DNA of 64,000 nt from Streptomyces chryseus (lineage in GTDB: Bacteria > Actinomycetota > Actinomycetes > Streptomycetales > Streptomycetaceae). This document shows, piece after piece, positions 41,570 to 50,234 of the stretch (position 1 is its first letter; each line of letters opens with the position of its first letter). The notes below the pieces were generated by a model. It saw only the letters and a program-made list of their open reading frames with translations, ran no database searches and was not told the origin of the DNA. A program made the translations under genes and the position numbers. The DNA is taken from positions 43,657-107,656 of the forward strand of contig NZ_BMVO01000023.1 of assembly GCF_014650755.1 (NCBI RefSeq), written 5' to 3'.

Positions 41570-41710
41570 GCCCCCACATGTATGCTCATGCTCGCTGTCG
41601 CCGCAGGGGAATCCGGTGTGAATCCGGAACTGTCCCGCAACGGTGTGATCGGTGTGCTTTTGCGCACCCAGGAGTCCGAGGACCTGCCGACGGCGTATCC
41701 GGCTCGACCG
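41570..41710 (+). ncRNA. Cobalamin (B12) riboswitch controlling nrdAB
   Basis: The conserved cobalamin-riboswitch core is visible: GCCGCAGGGGAATCCGGTG, then GAATCCGGAACTGTCCCGCA, a stem, then GAGTCCGAGGACCTGCC (41600-41694). It lies about 140-270 bp before nrdA. In S. coelicolor the class Ia nrdABS operon is repressed by B12 through such a riboswitch so that the B12-dependent class II reductase is used instead. The ribosome site GAGGGAG at about 41832 is the likely expression platform. Confidence 0.95.
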
Positions 41711-41846
41711 AACCGGGTACCGACACGTCCGGGCCTCGCGGTTGGGCCGGTGGACGCTACGCGGTGTGCCGCCCTTCACGGGTGACGTGTGCCCGTACGC
41801 CCCCGCTCCCCCCGCCGGCCCCGCGCCGAGCGAGGGAGAGCACCCT

Positions 41847-44240
41847 GTGACCATCGCGTCAGCCGATCCGGCCACTGCCACGGAATCGACGGAGCCGTCC
41901 GACGGACCCGGAGCCGGGACCGCACTGCTGCGGACCCTCACCGACCTGACCGCCGACCTCCCCGACACCGACCCGGGCAGAGTCGCCGCGGCCGCCCTGC
42001 GCGGCCGCAACGCGGCGTCGGACGCGGCCGAGCTGCGGGGCCTGGCCACCGACGCAGCCGCCGGGCTGATCTCCGAGGACCCGGCGTACTCCCGCCTCGC
42101 GGCCCGCCTGCTCACCCGTACGATCCGGGACGAGGCGGCCACGCAGGGCGTCCGTACCTTCTCCGAATCGGTGTCCGTCGGCCACCGCGAGGGCCTGATC
42201 GCCGACCGTACGGCCGACTTCGTGAGCGCCCACGCGGCCCGCCTCGACGCGCTGGTCGACCAGGACGCCGACGACCGCTTCGGCTACTTCGGTCTGCGCA
42301 CGGTCTACAGCCGCTACCTCCTGCGCCACCCCATCACCCGTCAGGTCATCGAGACCCCCCAGCACTTCATGCTGCGCGTGGCGTCCGGCCTGGCCAAGGA
42401 CGGCTCCCCCGCCGCCGCGGACGAGGTCGCCGCGCTGTACCGCCTGATGAGCCGCCTCGACTACCTGCCGTCGTCACCGACGCTGTTCAACTCCGGCACG
42501 CGCCACCCGCAGATGTCGTCCTGCTACCTGCTGGACTCGCCGCTCGACGAGCTGGACTCGATCTACGGCCGCTACCACGAGGTCGCGCGTCTCTCGAAGC
42601 ACGCGGGCGGCATCGGCCTCTCGTACTCCCGCATTCGCGCCCGAGGCTCCCTGATCCGCGGCACCAACGGTCACTCCAACGGCATCGTGCCGTTCCTGCG
42701 CACGCTCGACTCGTCCGTCGCGGCCGTCAACCAGGGCGGCCGGCGCAAGGGCGCGGCCTGCGTCTACCTGGAGACGTGGCACGCGGACATCGAGGAGTTC
42801 CTGGAACTGCGCGACAACACGGGCGAGGAGGCGCGGCGTACGCACAACCTGAACCTCGCGCACTGGATCCCCGACGAGTTCATGCGCCGCGTCGACGCGG
42901 ACGCCGACTGGTCGCTGTTCTCGCCCTCCGACGTTCCCGAGCTCGTCGATCTGTGGGGCGACGCGTTCGACCAGGCGTACCGCAAGGCGGAGGCGGACGG
43001 CCTGGCCCGTACGACGATTCCCGCGCGCCAGCTGTACGGCCGGATGATGCGCACCCTGGCGCAGACCGGGAACGGCTGGATGACGTTCAAGGACGCGTCG
43101 AACCGTACGGCGAACCAGACCGCCGAGCCCGGCTCCGTCGTGCACTCCTCGAACCTGTGCACCGAGATCCTGGAGGTCACCGACGACGGCGAGACGGCCG
43201 TCTGCAACCTCGGTTCCGTCAACCTCGGTTCGTTCGTGTCCGGGAACGGCGAGATCGACTGGGAGCGGCTGGACGAGACCGTCCGTACGGCCGTCACCTT
43301 CCTCGACCGCGTCGTCGACATCAACTTCTACCCGACCGAGCAGGCCGGCCGCTCCAACGCCAAGTGGCGTCCGGTGGGCCTGGGCGCGATGGGCCTCCAG
43401 GACGTCTTCTTCAAGCTGCGCCTGCCCTTCGACTCGGCCGAGGCCCGCGCCCTGTCCACCCGGATCGCCGAGCGCATCATGCTCGCCGCGTACGAGGCGT
43501 CCTGCGACCTCGCCGAGGCCAGCGGCCCGCTCCCCGCCTGGAAGAAGACCCGCGCGGCGCGCGGCGTCCTGCACCCGGACCACTACGGCGTCGAGGTCAC
43601 CTGGCCGGAGCGGTGGGACGCGCTGCGCGCCCGGATCGCGAAGACCGGGATGCGCAACTCCCTGCTCCTCGCGATCGCGCCGACCGCGACCATCGCGTCC
43701 ATCGCGGGCGTGTACGAGTGCATCGAGCCGCAGGTCTCCAACCTCTTCAAGCGCGAGACGCTCAGCGGTGAGTTCCTCCAGGTCAACGCCTACCTGGTGG
43801 AGGACCTGAAGAAGCTCGGCGTCTGGGACGCCCAGTCCCGCGAGGCGCTGCGCGAGTCCAGCGGCTCGGTGCAGGGCTTCAGCTGGATCCCCGAGGAGGT
43901 ACGGGCGCTGTACCGCACCGCGTGGGAGATCCCGCAGCGCGGCCTGATCGACATGGCGGCGGCCCGTACGCCGTACCTCGACCAGTCGCAGTCACTGAAC
44001 CTCTTCCTGGAGACCCCGACCATCGGGAAGCTCTCCTCGATGTACGCCTACGCGTGGAAGAAGGGGCTGAAGACGACGTACTACCTGCGCTCGCGCCCCG
44101 CGACCCGCATCGCGCGCGCGGCCGGCTCCGGCGCGGCTGCCGCGGCCCCCATCCCCGTACAGCAGGCCCCTGCCGCCCCCGACGCGGACGCGATCGCCTG
44201 CTCCCTTGAGAACCCCGAGTCCTGCGAGGCGTGCCAGTAA
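41847..44240 (+). CDS. nrdA: Class Ia ribonucleotide reductase large subunit NrdA
   Basis: 797 residues from GTG 41847, 8 nt after GAGGGAG. Catalytic residues are present: C226 (SSCYLLD) and C453 (AVCNLGSVNL) as redox pair, N436, C438 and E440 (NLCTEI), and a C-terminal shuttle pair (ESCEACQ). It reduces ribonucleoside diphosphates to deoxy forms with NrdB. The first 100 residues show no VxKRxG ATP-cone, so overall allosteric control may be absent or different. Translation is coupled to nrdB; transcription/translation is gated by the upstream B12 riboswitch. Confidence 0.97.
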   Translation: MTIASADPATATESTEPSDGPGAGTALLRTLTDLTADLPDTDPGRVAAAALRGRNAASDAAELRGLATDAAAGLISEDPAYSRLAARLLTRTIRDEAATQGVRTFSESVSVGHREGLIADRTADFVSAHAARLDALVDQDADDRFGYFGLRTVYSRYLLRHPITRQVIETPQHFMLRVASGLAKDGSPAAADEVAALYRLMSRLDYLPSSPTLFNSGTRHPQMSSCYLLDSPLDELDSIYGRYHEVARLSKHAGGIGLSYSRIRARGSLIRGTNGHSNGIVPFLRTLDSSVAAVNQGGRRKGAACVYLETWHADIEEFLELRDNTGEEARRTHNLNLAHWIPDEFMRRVDADADWSLFSPSDVPELVDLWGDAFDQAYRKAEADGLARTTIPARQLYGRMMRTLAQTGNGWMTFKDASNRTANQTAEPGSVVHSSNLCTEILEVTDDGETAVCNLGSVNLGSFVSGNGEIDWERLDETVRTAVTFLDRVVDINFYPTEQAGRSNAKWRPVGLGAMGLQDVFFKLRLPFDSAEARALSTRIAERIMLAAYEASCDLAEASGPLPAWKKTRAARGVLHPDHYGVEVTWPERWDALRARIAKTGMRNSLLLAIAPTATIASIAGVYECIEPQVSNLFKRETLSGEFLQVNAYLVEDLKKLGVWDAQSREALRESSGSVQGFSWIPEEVRALYRTAWEIPQRGLIDMAAARTPYLDQSQSLNLFLETPTIGKLSSMYAYAWKKGLKTTYYLRSRPATRIARAAGSGAAAAAPIPVQQAPAAPDADAIACSLENPESCEACQ

Positions 44241-44242
44241 TC

Positions 44243-45265
44243 ATGAGCGAAAAGGCTGCAATCTCTAAAAACCTTCTCGACCCGGGCTTCGAGCTGACGC
44301 TGCGTCCCATGCGCTACCCGGACTTCTACGAGCGCTACCGGGACGCGATCAAGAACACGTGGACGGTGGAGGAGGTCGACCTCCACTCGGACGTCGCCGA
44401 CCTCGCCAAGCTCTCGCCGGGTGAGCAGCACATGATCGGCCGGCTGGTCGCGTTCTTCGCGACGGGCGACTCGATCGTCTCCAACAACCTCGTGCTGACC
44501 CTCTACAAGCACATCAACTCCCCCGAGGCGCGCCTCTACCTCTCGCGCCAGCTCTTCGAGGAGGCCGTGCACGTCCAGTTCTACTTGACGCTGCTCGACA
44601 CCTACCTCCCCGACCCGGACGACCGCGCGGCGGCGTTCGACGCGGTGGAGGAGATCCCCTCGATCCGCGAGAAGGCGCAGTTCTGCTTCAAGTGGATGGA
44701 CTCGGTCGAGAAGATCGAGCGCCTGGAGACGCAGGCCGACCGCCGCCGCTTCCTGCTGAACCTGATCTGCTTCGCGGCGTGCATCGAGGGCCTGTTCTTC
44801 TACGGGGCGTTCGCGTACGTCTACTGGTTCCGTTCGCGGGGCCTGCTGCACGGCCTGGCGACGGGGACCAACTGGGTCTTCCGCGACGAGACCATGCACA
44901 TGAACTTCGCGTTCGAGGTCGTCGACACGGTCCGCAAGGAGGAGCCGGAGCTCTTCGACGACACTCTCCAGCAGCAGGTCACCGACATGCTGAAGGAGGC
45001 CGTCGAGGCGGAGCTCCAGTTCGGCCGCGACCTGTGCGGTGAGGGCCTGCCCGGCATGAACACCGAGTCGATGCGCGAGTACCTCCAGTGCGTCGCCGAC
45101 CAGCGCCTGGAGCGCCTCGGCTTCGCCCCGGTGTACGGCTCGCAGAACCCGTTCTCGTTCATGGAGCTCCAAGGCGTGCAGGAGCTGACGAACTTCTTCG
45201 AGCGCCGCCCGTCGGCGTACCAGGTCGCGGTCGAGGGCTCGGTCGCCTTCGACGACGACTTCTGA
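44243..45265 (+). CDS. nrdB: Class Ia ribonucleotide reductase radical subunit NrdB
   Basis: 340 residues from ATG 44243, 2 nt after the nrdA stop. The di-iron site motifs are visible: DVADLAKLSPGEQHMIG, RQLFEEAVHVQFYLTLLDTY (Glu-x2-His), ACIEGLFFYGAFAYVYWF and RDETMHMNFAFEVVD (Glu-x2-His). It houses the tyrosyl radical and iron centre used by NrdA. Confidence 0.96.
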   Translation: MSEKAAISKNLLDPGFELTLRPMRYPDFYERYRDAIKNTWTVEEVDLHSDVADLAKLSPGEQHMIGRLVAFFATGDSIVSNNLVLTLYKHINSPEARLYLSRQLFEEAVHVQFYLTLLDTYLPDPDDRAAAFDAVEEIPSIREKAQFCFKWMDSVEKIERLETQADRRRFLLNLICFAACIEGLFFYGAFAYVYWFRSRGLLHGLATGTNWVFRDETMHMNFAFEVVDTVRKEEPELFDDTLQQQVTDMLKEAVEAELQFGRDLCGEGLPGMNTESMREYLQCVADQRLERLGFAPVYGSQNPFSFMELQGVQELTNFFERRPSAYQVAVEGSVAFDDDF

Positions 45266-45276
45266 TCCGTCCCCGG

Positions 45277-45316
45277 GTGCGGGCCGTCCTCGCGTAGGCG
45301 CGGGGGCGGCCCGCAC
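45277..45316 (+). terminator. Hairpin after nrdB
   Basis: GTGCGGGCCGTCC pairs with GGGCGGCCCGCAC with one mismatch and a 14-nt loop, 12 bp after the nrdB stop; may separate nrdAB from the following genes. Confidence 0.6.
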
Positions 45317-45421
45317 GTGTCGCTCCCCCCGTCGCTCCCTTCACCGCCGACGCCCCGCCTGCTCTACTGGAGCGGCCGGACCTCGGCAGGCACGTCGGCG
45401 TTCCCGGGAGGGGGTGGAGGC

Positions 45422-46204
45422 ATGGACGACCTGCGGGATCAGGACGAGTTACGCGCCCGGGCCCGGGCCGGGGACCGGTCGGCGGGGTGCCGGCTGGCCG
45501 AGCTGCTGGCCGGGCAGGGCCACGTCGAGGAGGCCATCGCGGTGGTTCGCGCGCTTCCGTCCGGGGCCGCCGTCCGCAACCTGCTGATCCGCCTGCTTCT
45601 GCGGGCGGGCCACATCGAGGAAGTGCGGGCGATGGCCTACGCGGGCGACATCAACGCCCGTTCATGGCTGGTCGACCTGCTCGCCGCCCAGGGCCGGATC
45701 GACGACCTGCGGACCCGGGCGGAGGCCGGCGACAGCACGGCGGGCGGGCGGTACGCCGACTGGCTGGTGGAGCACGGCGCGATCGACGAACTGCGCGCTC
45801 GTACGGCCGCCGGTGACGTGATCTCGTCGGTACGTCTCGTTCCGCTGCTGGCCAGGCGTGGCCGTATCGACGATCTGCGCGAACTCGCCGCCGCGGGCAA
45901 CACCTACGCGGGGCTGATGGCGCTGTTCACCGAGCTGGATCAGGTCGAGGCCGCCCTCGACATCGTCCGGGCCGGTGGCAACGACTGGCACATCCGCGGC
46001 CGCCTCTGCGACAGGATCGTGGAACTGCTCACCGCGCGGGGCCGGGCCCGGGACGCCCTCGCCGTCGCGGAGAACCGCGCCGCCGAGGGTGACGAGGACG
46101 CCGCGGGCTGGGTCGTCCGGCTGCGGGCCCTCACCGGCTCCGGTGCGCCACAGGGGCCCGCGCGACCGGTCCCCGGCGCGGGCGGGCACGGCACCAGCCC
46201 GTGA
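45422..46204 (+). CDS. Helical-repeat protein of unknown function
   Basis: 260 residues from ATG 45422 preceded by GGAGG. It is made of about seven degenerate repeats of roughly 30-35 residues: a short helix RIDDLRxxAEAGD followed by AxxxLxxLLAxxG (for example AAQGRIDDLRTRAEAGDSTA). This TPR/HEAT-like solenoid is probably a protein-binding scaffold. No catalytic motif or signal is seen. It lies between nrdB and the NrdS-like regulator in the same direction, after a hairpin. Confidence 0.8.
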   Translation: MDDLRDQDELRARARAGDRSAGCRLAELLAGQGHVEEAIAVVRALPSGAAVRNLLIRLLLRAGHIEEVRAMAYAGDINARSWLVDLLAAQGRIDDLRTRAEAGDSTAGGRYADWLVEHGAIDELRARTAAGDVISSVRLVPLLARRGRIDDLRELAAAGNTYAGLMALFTELDQVEAALDIVRAGGNDWHIRGRLCDRIVELLTARGRARDALAVAENRAAEGDEDAAGWVVRLRALTGSGAPQGPARPVPGAGGHGTSP

Positions 46205-46227
46205 CCGGTGAACCGGCGGCTGATCGT

Positions 46228-46446
46228 TCACCTGCCGGCCGACGACAGCACGTCCGCCGCGACGGTCCGCCTCACCGGCCGCCGTCCGGGGGCGCTGCGG
46301 ATGGTCTCGGGCCGGTGCGGGCGGGGGTTCTCGGCCTGCTTGAGCTGCCGGTCGATCCGGCGTTCCCCGGCGTGCCCGAGGAACGACGGGAGGGTGAGGA
46401 GGACGAAGAGTACGAGGACCACGAGGTAGTTCAGGAAGGTTGCCAT
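46228..46446 (-). CDS. Small single-span membrane protein
   Basis: 72 residues from ATG 46446: one hydrophobic helix (FLNYLVVLVLFVLLTLPSFL, residues 4-23) then a basic and helical tail (GERRIDRQLKQAE). Similar single-span proteins with an RRIDRQL motif are common in Streptomyces, without known function. It is antisense to the surrounding genes and divergent from the AraC-type gene, 81 bp away. The start has only a weak ribosome site. Confidence 0.6.
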   Translation of the reverse strand: MATFLNYLVVLVLFVLLTLPSFLGHAGERRIDRQLKQAENPRPHRPETIRSAPGRRPVRRTVAADVLSSAGR

Positions 46447-46527
46447 GCGTCCACTCTGGTCCTCGGGACGAAGAAAAGTCAGTGGCAGGACTGTCATGGA
46501 ACCTCGAATTGCTGCCACACTGTGCGC

Positions 46528-47496
46528 ATGTTGAAAAACGTGGCCGTGGCCCTCGTCGACGGAGTGAACCCCTTCGAACTGGGCGTCCTCTGCGAGGTGT
46601 TCGGGATCGACCGCAGCGATCAAGGGCTGCCGGTCTACGACTTCGCGGTCTGCGCCGCCGAGCCGGGCCCGATCGCCGCCCGTTCCGGCGCCTTCTCCAT
46701 CTCCGTGCCGCACGGTCTGGACCGGCTGGAGAGCGCCGACCTCATCGCCATCCCGGCCGACCAGCACTGCGAGGCCCGCACCTACCCCGAGCCGCTGCTC
46801 GACGCCCTGCGCCGGGCCGTCGAGCGCGGCGCCCGCGTGCTCAGCGTCTGCTCGGGCGCGTTCGTGCTCGGGGCGGCGGGGCTGCTGGACGGGCGCCGGT
46901 GCACGACCCACTGGCGGCACTCCGCGGAGCTGGCCCGCCGCCATCCGCGGGCCAAGGTCGAACCCGACGTGCTGTACGTCGACGAGGGCCCCGTCATCAC
47001 GTCGGCCGGGACCGCCGCCGGGATCGACGCCTGCCTGCACCTGATCCGCCAGGAGCACGGGTCCGAGGTGGCCAACACGATCGCCCGCCGCATGGTCGTC
47101 CCGCCGCACCGCGACGGCGGTCAGGCGCAGTACATCGAGCGCCCGCTGACCCACGTGCGCTGCGACACCGTGGGCGGGGTGCTGGCCTGGATGGAGCGGC
47201 ACCTGGACCAGGAGATGACCGTGGAGCAGCTCGCCGACCGGGCGCACATGTCGCCCCGGACGTTCGCGCGGCGCTTCCTCCAGGAGACGGGCACCACGCC
47301 GTACCGCTGGCTGCTGCGCCAGCGGGTGCTGCTGGCGCAGGAGTTGCTGGAAGCGACGGACGACACGGTGGACGCGATCGCGGGCCGCGCGGGCTTCGGG
47401 AACGCGGCGGCGCTGCGCCATCAGTTCGTACGGTCCCTGGGGACCACTCCGAACGCGTACCGCCGCACCTTCCGGGGGCCGGCGCTGGCCGCCTAG
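46528..47496 (+). CDS. nrdS: AraC-family regulator with DJ-1/PfpI domain (NrdS-like)
   Basis: 322 residues. The N-terminal GATase1/DJ-1-like domain has the nucleophile-elbow SVCSGAFVLGAAG (about 107-119); the C-terminal AraC HTH comprises MTVEQLADRAHMSPRTFARR and VDAIAGRAGFGNAAALRHQF. In S. coelicolor nrdS, an AraC-type gene, is the third gene of nrdABS. Here a repeat-protein gene and an antisense membrane gene separate it from nrdB, so symbol and operon membership are likely but not certain. ATG 46528 lacks a clear ribosome site. Confidence 0.8.
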   Translation: MLKNVAVALVDGVNPFELGVLCEVFGIDRSDQGLPVYDFAVCAAEPGPIAARSGAFSISVPHGLDRLESADLIAIPADQHCEARTYPEPLLDALRRAVERGARVLSVCSGAFVLGAAGLLDGRRCTTHWRHSAELARRHPRAKVEPDVLYVDEGPVITSAGTAAGIDACLHLIRQEHGSEVANTIARRMVVPPHRDGGQAQYIERPLTHVRCDTVGGVLAWMERHLDQEMTVEQLADRAHMSPRTFARRFLQETGTTPYRWLLRQRVLLAQELLEATDDTVDAIAGRAGFGNAAALRHQFVRSLGTTPNAYRRTFRGPALAA

Positions 47497-47512
47497 GCCC
47501 CCGGAAGACGGC

Positions 47513-48253
47513 TCAGGAGACGCCGCAGCTCGACGCCGACCAGAAGCGGCTCGCGCGGTGGTCCAGGTGGGTGTGGTCGCTGTGGCCGGGGTAGCCCGGG
47601 CCGAGGATGCCGTTGAAGCCGTGGTTACGGGCCTGCTTGGCCAGGGTGCACAGGGAGTGCGGGCCGGAGCCGAGGTCGGCGGCGTCCCCGTAGAGGTGAC
47701 GGCTGCCGGCCGCCCCGCCGACCGCGTCGTTGCACGCCTGCGAGCGGAATCCGCTGGTGACGGTGATCGGCTGGTCGCCCAGCGCGTGCCGCAGCGCCTC
47801 CAGTTTCCACATGGTGCGCAGGGCGTTGGACTTGGCGGTGGCCGCACTCACCGCGCCGCCCGCCCAGGTGCTGTTGCAGTCGTTGAGTTCGGCGTAACTG
47901 AAGTGGACGGGCGTGCAGTCGTCGTCCTGGAGCGCGTAGAGCTTGCTGAAGGTGGCCGCTCCCGCGACGCCGTCGGCGGCGAGCCCGTACGCGGACTGGA
48001 AGCGCTTGACCGCCGCGGTCGTGGCGGGTCCGTAGTCGCCGTCGATGCCGAGCACGGCGCCGTAGCCGGGGTAGCCGCCGAGCCGGATCTGGAGCTGGGT
48101 GACGTCGGCCCCGGTGGCGCCCTGGGAGAGGGTGCGGGACCAGGTGTAGCAGCCGTCGGCGTGCGCGGTACCGGCGGTGGCGACCGTACCGGCCAATCCG
48201 GCGACCATGAGCATGACAAGGCAGAGGACGGTTCTCGCCGTACGTCGGAGCAT
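47513..48253 (-). CDS. Secreted zinc D-Ala-D-Ala carboxypeptidase-like (PG-binding + M15)
   Basis: 246 residues with GGAGG 4 nt before the ATG. A signal peptide (to about 32) is followed by a peptidoglycan-binding_1 domain (GATGADVTQLQIRLGGYPGY ... DGDYGPATTAAVKRFQ, about 43-105) and an M15 peptidase (VTSGFRS; SRHLYGDAADL; HSDHTHLDH) with the His-x6-Asp and His zinc ligands intact. It cleaves peptidoglycan stem peptides outside the cell. Convergent with the AraC-type gene. Confidence 0.9.
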   Translation of the reverse strand: MLRRTARTVLCLVMLMVAGLAGTVATAGTAHADGCYTWSRTLSQGATGADVTQLQIRLGGYPGYGAVLGIDGDYGPATTAAVKRFQSAYGLAADGVAGAATFSKLYALQDDDCTPVHFSYAELNDCNSTWAGGAVSAATAKSNALRTMWKLEALRHALGDQPITVTSGFRSQACNDAVGGAAGSRHLYGDAADLGSGPHSLCTLAKQARNHGFNGILGPGYPGHSDHTHLDHRASRFWSASSCGVS

Positions 48254-48388
48254 GGGACCTCCATACCGAGGAGCGCGGGAGCGGGGGCACGCCCGAGACT
48301 GACGTGCCCGTCGACGCGCGTCAACAGGGCGGCCGCCCTGGTCATTTGTCGGACCAATGGCGGTCGCCCCGCGGTGACGGGAAGTCGG

Positions 48389-49036
48389 TCAGTCGTTCGG
48401 AACGGTCTCGTAGCGGGGCGTGCCCTCGGCCATCTGCTTCAGCGCGTCCTTGCGGTCGCGCTTCGACAGGCGGTCGATGTAGAGGTAGCCGTACAGGTGG
48501 TCCGTCTCGTGCTGGAGGCACCGTGCGAAGTAACCCGTGCCGCGCACCTTGATCGGCTTGCCCTGGGCGTCCTGGCCGTGGACCACCGCGTAGTCGGGGC
48601 GGCCCAGTTCGGCGTACGCCGTCGGGACGGACAGGCAGCCCTCGTTGGACTCGTCGAGCCGGCGCTGCTCCTGCGGAAGCTCCTGCAGGACCGGGTTGCA
48701 GACCACGCCGACGTGACGCACCCCGTCGTCGTCCGGGCAGTCGTAGACGAAGACCTTGAGGTCGACACCGATCTGGTTGGCGGCCAGGCCCACGCCCTCG
48801 GCGGCGCGCTGGCTGGCGAACATGTCGTCGATCAGCGCGGCGAGCTTGTCGTCGAACTCCGTGACGTCCTCGCACTCCTTGTGGAGGACCGGGTTCCCGA
48901 CGACGGTGATGGGACGGGCGGTGCCGCGCTCGCGGTACGCCTGCTCGCGCTCCTCGGTGTTCTCCGTGTCCACGACGAACCCGTCGTTGATGACCTGCTG
49001 GTCCGTCGCCTGCTGGTCCGTCTCCTGCTGCGCCAT
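48389..49036 (-). CDS. def: Peptide deformylase
   Basis: 215 residues with all three deformylase motifs: GVGLAANQIG (81-90), EGCLSVP (132-138, C134 binds metal) and QHETDH (175-180, H176 and H180 bind metal, E177 catalytic). It removes formyl groups from nascent proteins. The N-terminal 40-residue Gln/Asp/Glu-rich leader is longer than in E. coli Def, as in other actinobacterial copies. Confidence 0.96.
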   Translation of the reverse strand: MAQQETDQQATDQQVINDGFVVDTENTEEREQAYRERGTARPITVVGNPVLHKECEDVTEFDDKLAALIDDMFASQRAAEGVGLAANQIGVDLKVFVYDCPDDDGVRHVGVVCNPVLQELPQEQRRLDESNEGCLSVPTAYAELGRPDYAVVHGQDAQGKPIKVRGTGYFARCLQHETDHLYGYLYIDRLSKRDRKDALKQMAEGTPRYETVPND

Positions 49037-49132
49037 GTCCGCCGTACGCCTTCCTCAAAGCCAAGAAACCCAAGAACTTGGCCGTACCGAATCCGATGCC
49101 CGTACAGCCTACGGGCAGGCGGGGGCGGACTC

Positions 49133-50119
49133 TCAGCAGACTTCTTCGAGATCCCGCCACTCACGGCTGTCGGGATTGTCGGCGACCCATCCGTCGAGCA
49201 GCCCGCGCACCAGTCCGGCGGGCGCCGCGATGCCGCACTCGCGCTCCGGCAGCCACAGCTCACCCGCGCCGGCCGTGCGGTGCCCGAGCGGCCCGGGGTG
49301 GCCGGGCTCGCTGTGGTCGTGCGGGTCGAGGTGCTCGCCGTCGCCCTCGTCGCTGGGCATCTGCGACTCGGAGCAGGAGCGGCACAGCAGCCGCACGGAC
49401 GACGACCAGTCCTCGGCGGCGAACCCCGCGTCGGCGGCCAGCCGCTCCAGGGCGTCCCGGTCGGCCTCGGTCGCGGCTTCCAGCAGCACCACCCAGGTCG
49501 GCACGGGCGACGGCGCCCACAGTTCGATCTCGTCGAACACGGGGAAGGACGGTCCGGCGGCAGTGACGCGCTCGCCGTGCGGCACGCCGTCGTGCAGGAC
49601 GACCTCGCCCCAGCGCCGCCCGGACGACGGCAGCGGGATCGAGAGCACCTCGATCCGCGCCGGGTCCAGCCTGCGGCCCCACACCACCTCGGCCTCGCCC
49701 TCCGGCGAGAGGCGGACAGCGGCGCTGCCCAGCTCCATGCCGTGCGGCTCGCCGCTCTCGGTGGGCTCGCCGGGCACCTTCAGGCCGTACGCCTGCCAGG
49801 CGCGGCGGGCCAGCGGCCAGTCCTGGAGGGCGGTGGCCGCGATGCCGACGTTCCACCAGTCCGGAGCGCCGGTCTCCCGGTCGAGGAGCGCGACGGCGCG
49901 CAGCCCTGCGGAGCGCGCCTGCTCCCAGTCGTGCCGGAACTTGTGCAGCAGCGCGAGATTGAACCAGGACTCGGACAACCAGGGTTCGAGGTCCGCCGCG
50001 CGTGTCAGCAGAGCCCCCGCGTCCTCGTACCGACCGTCGCCGATCAGCGTGAACGCGCGGTCGGTGGCCTGCCGCCACGAGGCGGATGGCCGATGCCGTA
50101 CCTTCCCGAAGATCTTCAC
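49133..50119 (-). CDS. Tetratricopeptide-repeat protein
   Basis: 328 residues from GTG 50119. TPR-like helices occupy the first 100 residues (RAFTLIGDGRYEDAGALLTR; LSESWFNLALLHKFRHDWEQ), then a beta-rich domain and a CRSCSESQMP Cys pair near 255. No export signal. Function unknown; it may be a scaffold protein. It lies between def and the HD-domain genes in the same direction. Confidence 0.8.
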   Translation of the reverse strand: MKIFGKVRHRPSASWRQATDRAFTLIGDGRYEDAGALLTRAADLEPWLSESWFNLALLHKFRHDWEQARSAGLRAVALLDRETGAPDWWNVGIAATALQDWPLARRAWQAYGLKVPGEPTESGEPHGMELGSAAVRLSPEGEAEVVWGRRLDPARIEVLSIPLPSSGRRWGEVVLHDGVPHGERVTAAGPSFPVFDEIELWAPSPVPTWVVLLEAATEADRDALERLAADAGFAAEDWSSSVRLLCRSCSESQMPSDEGDGEHLDPHDHSEPGHPGPLGHRTAGAGELWLPERECGIAAPAGLVRGLLDGWVADNPDSREWRDLEEVC

Positions 50120-50234
50120 GATTCCCGCCTGTCCCGCCTGCCGGTCGCTGAAGGTCAGTCCCCCCGGACGCCCTCTTGTTCCTCTTCTTCGCATCCAACC
50201 ATGCCGGGTCGGAGGGCCGCTCATTACCCATGGG

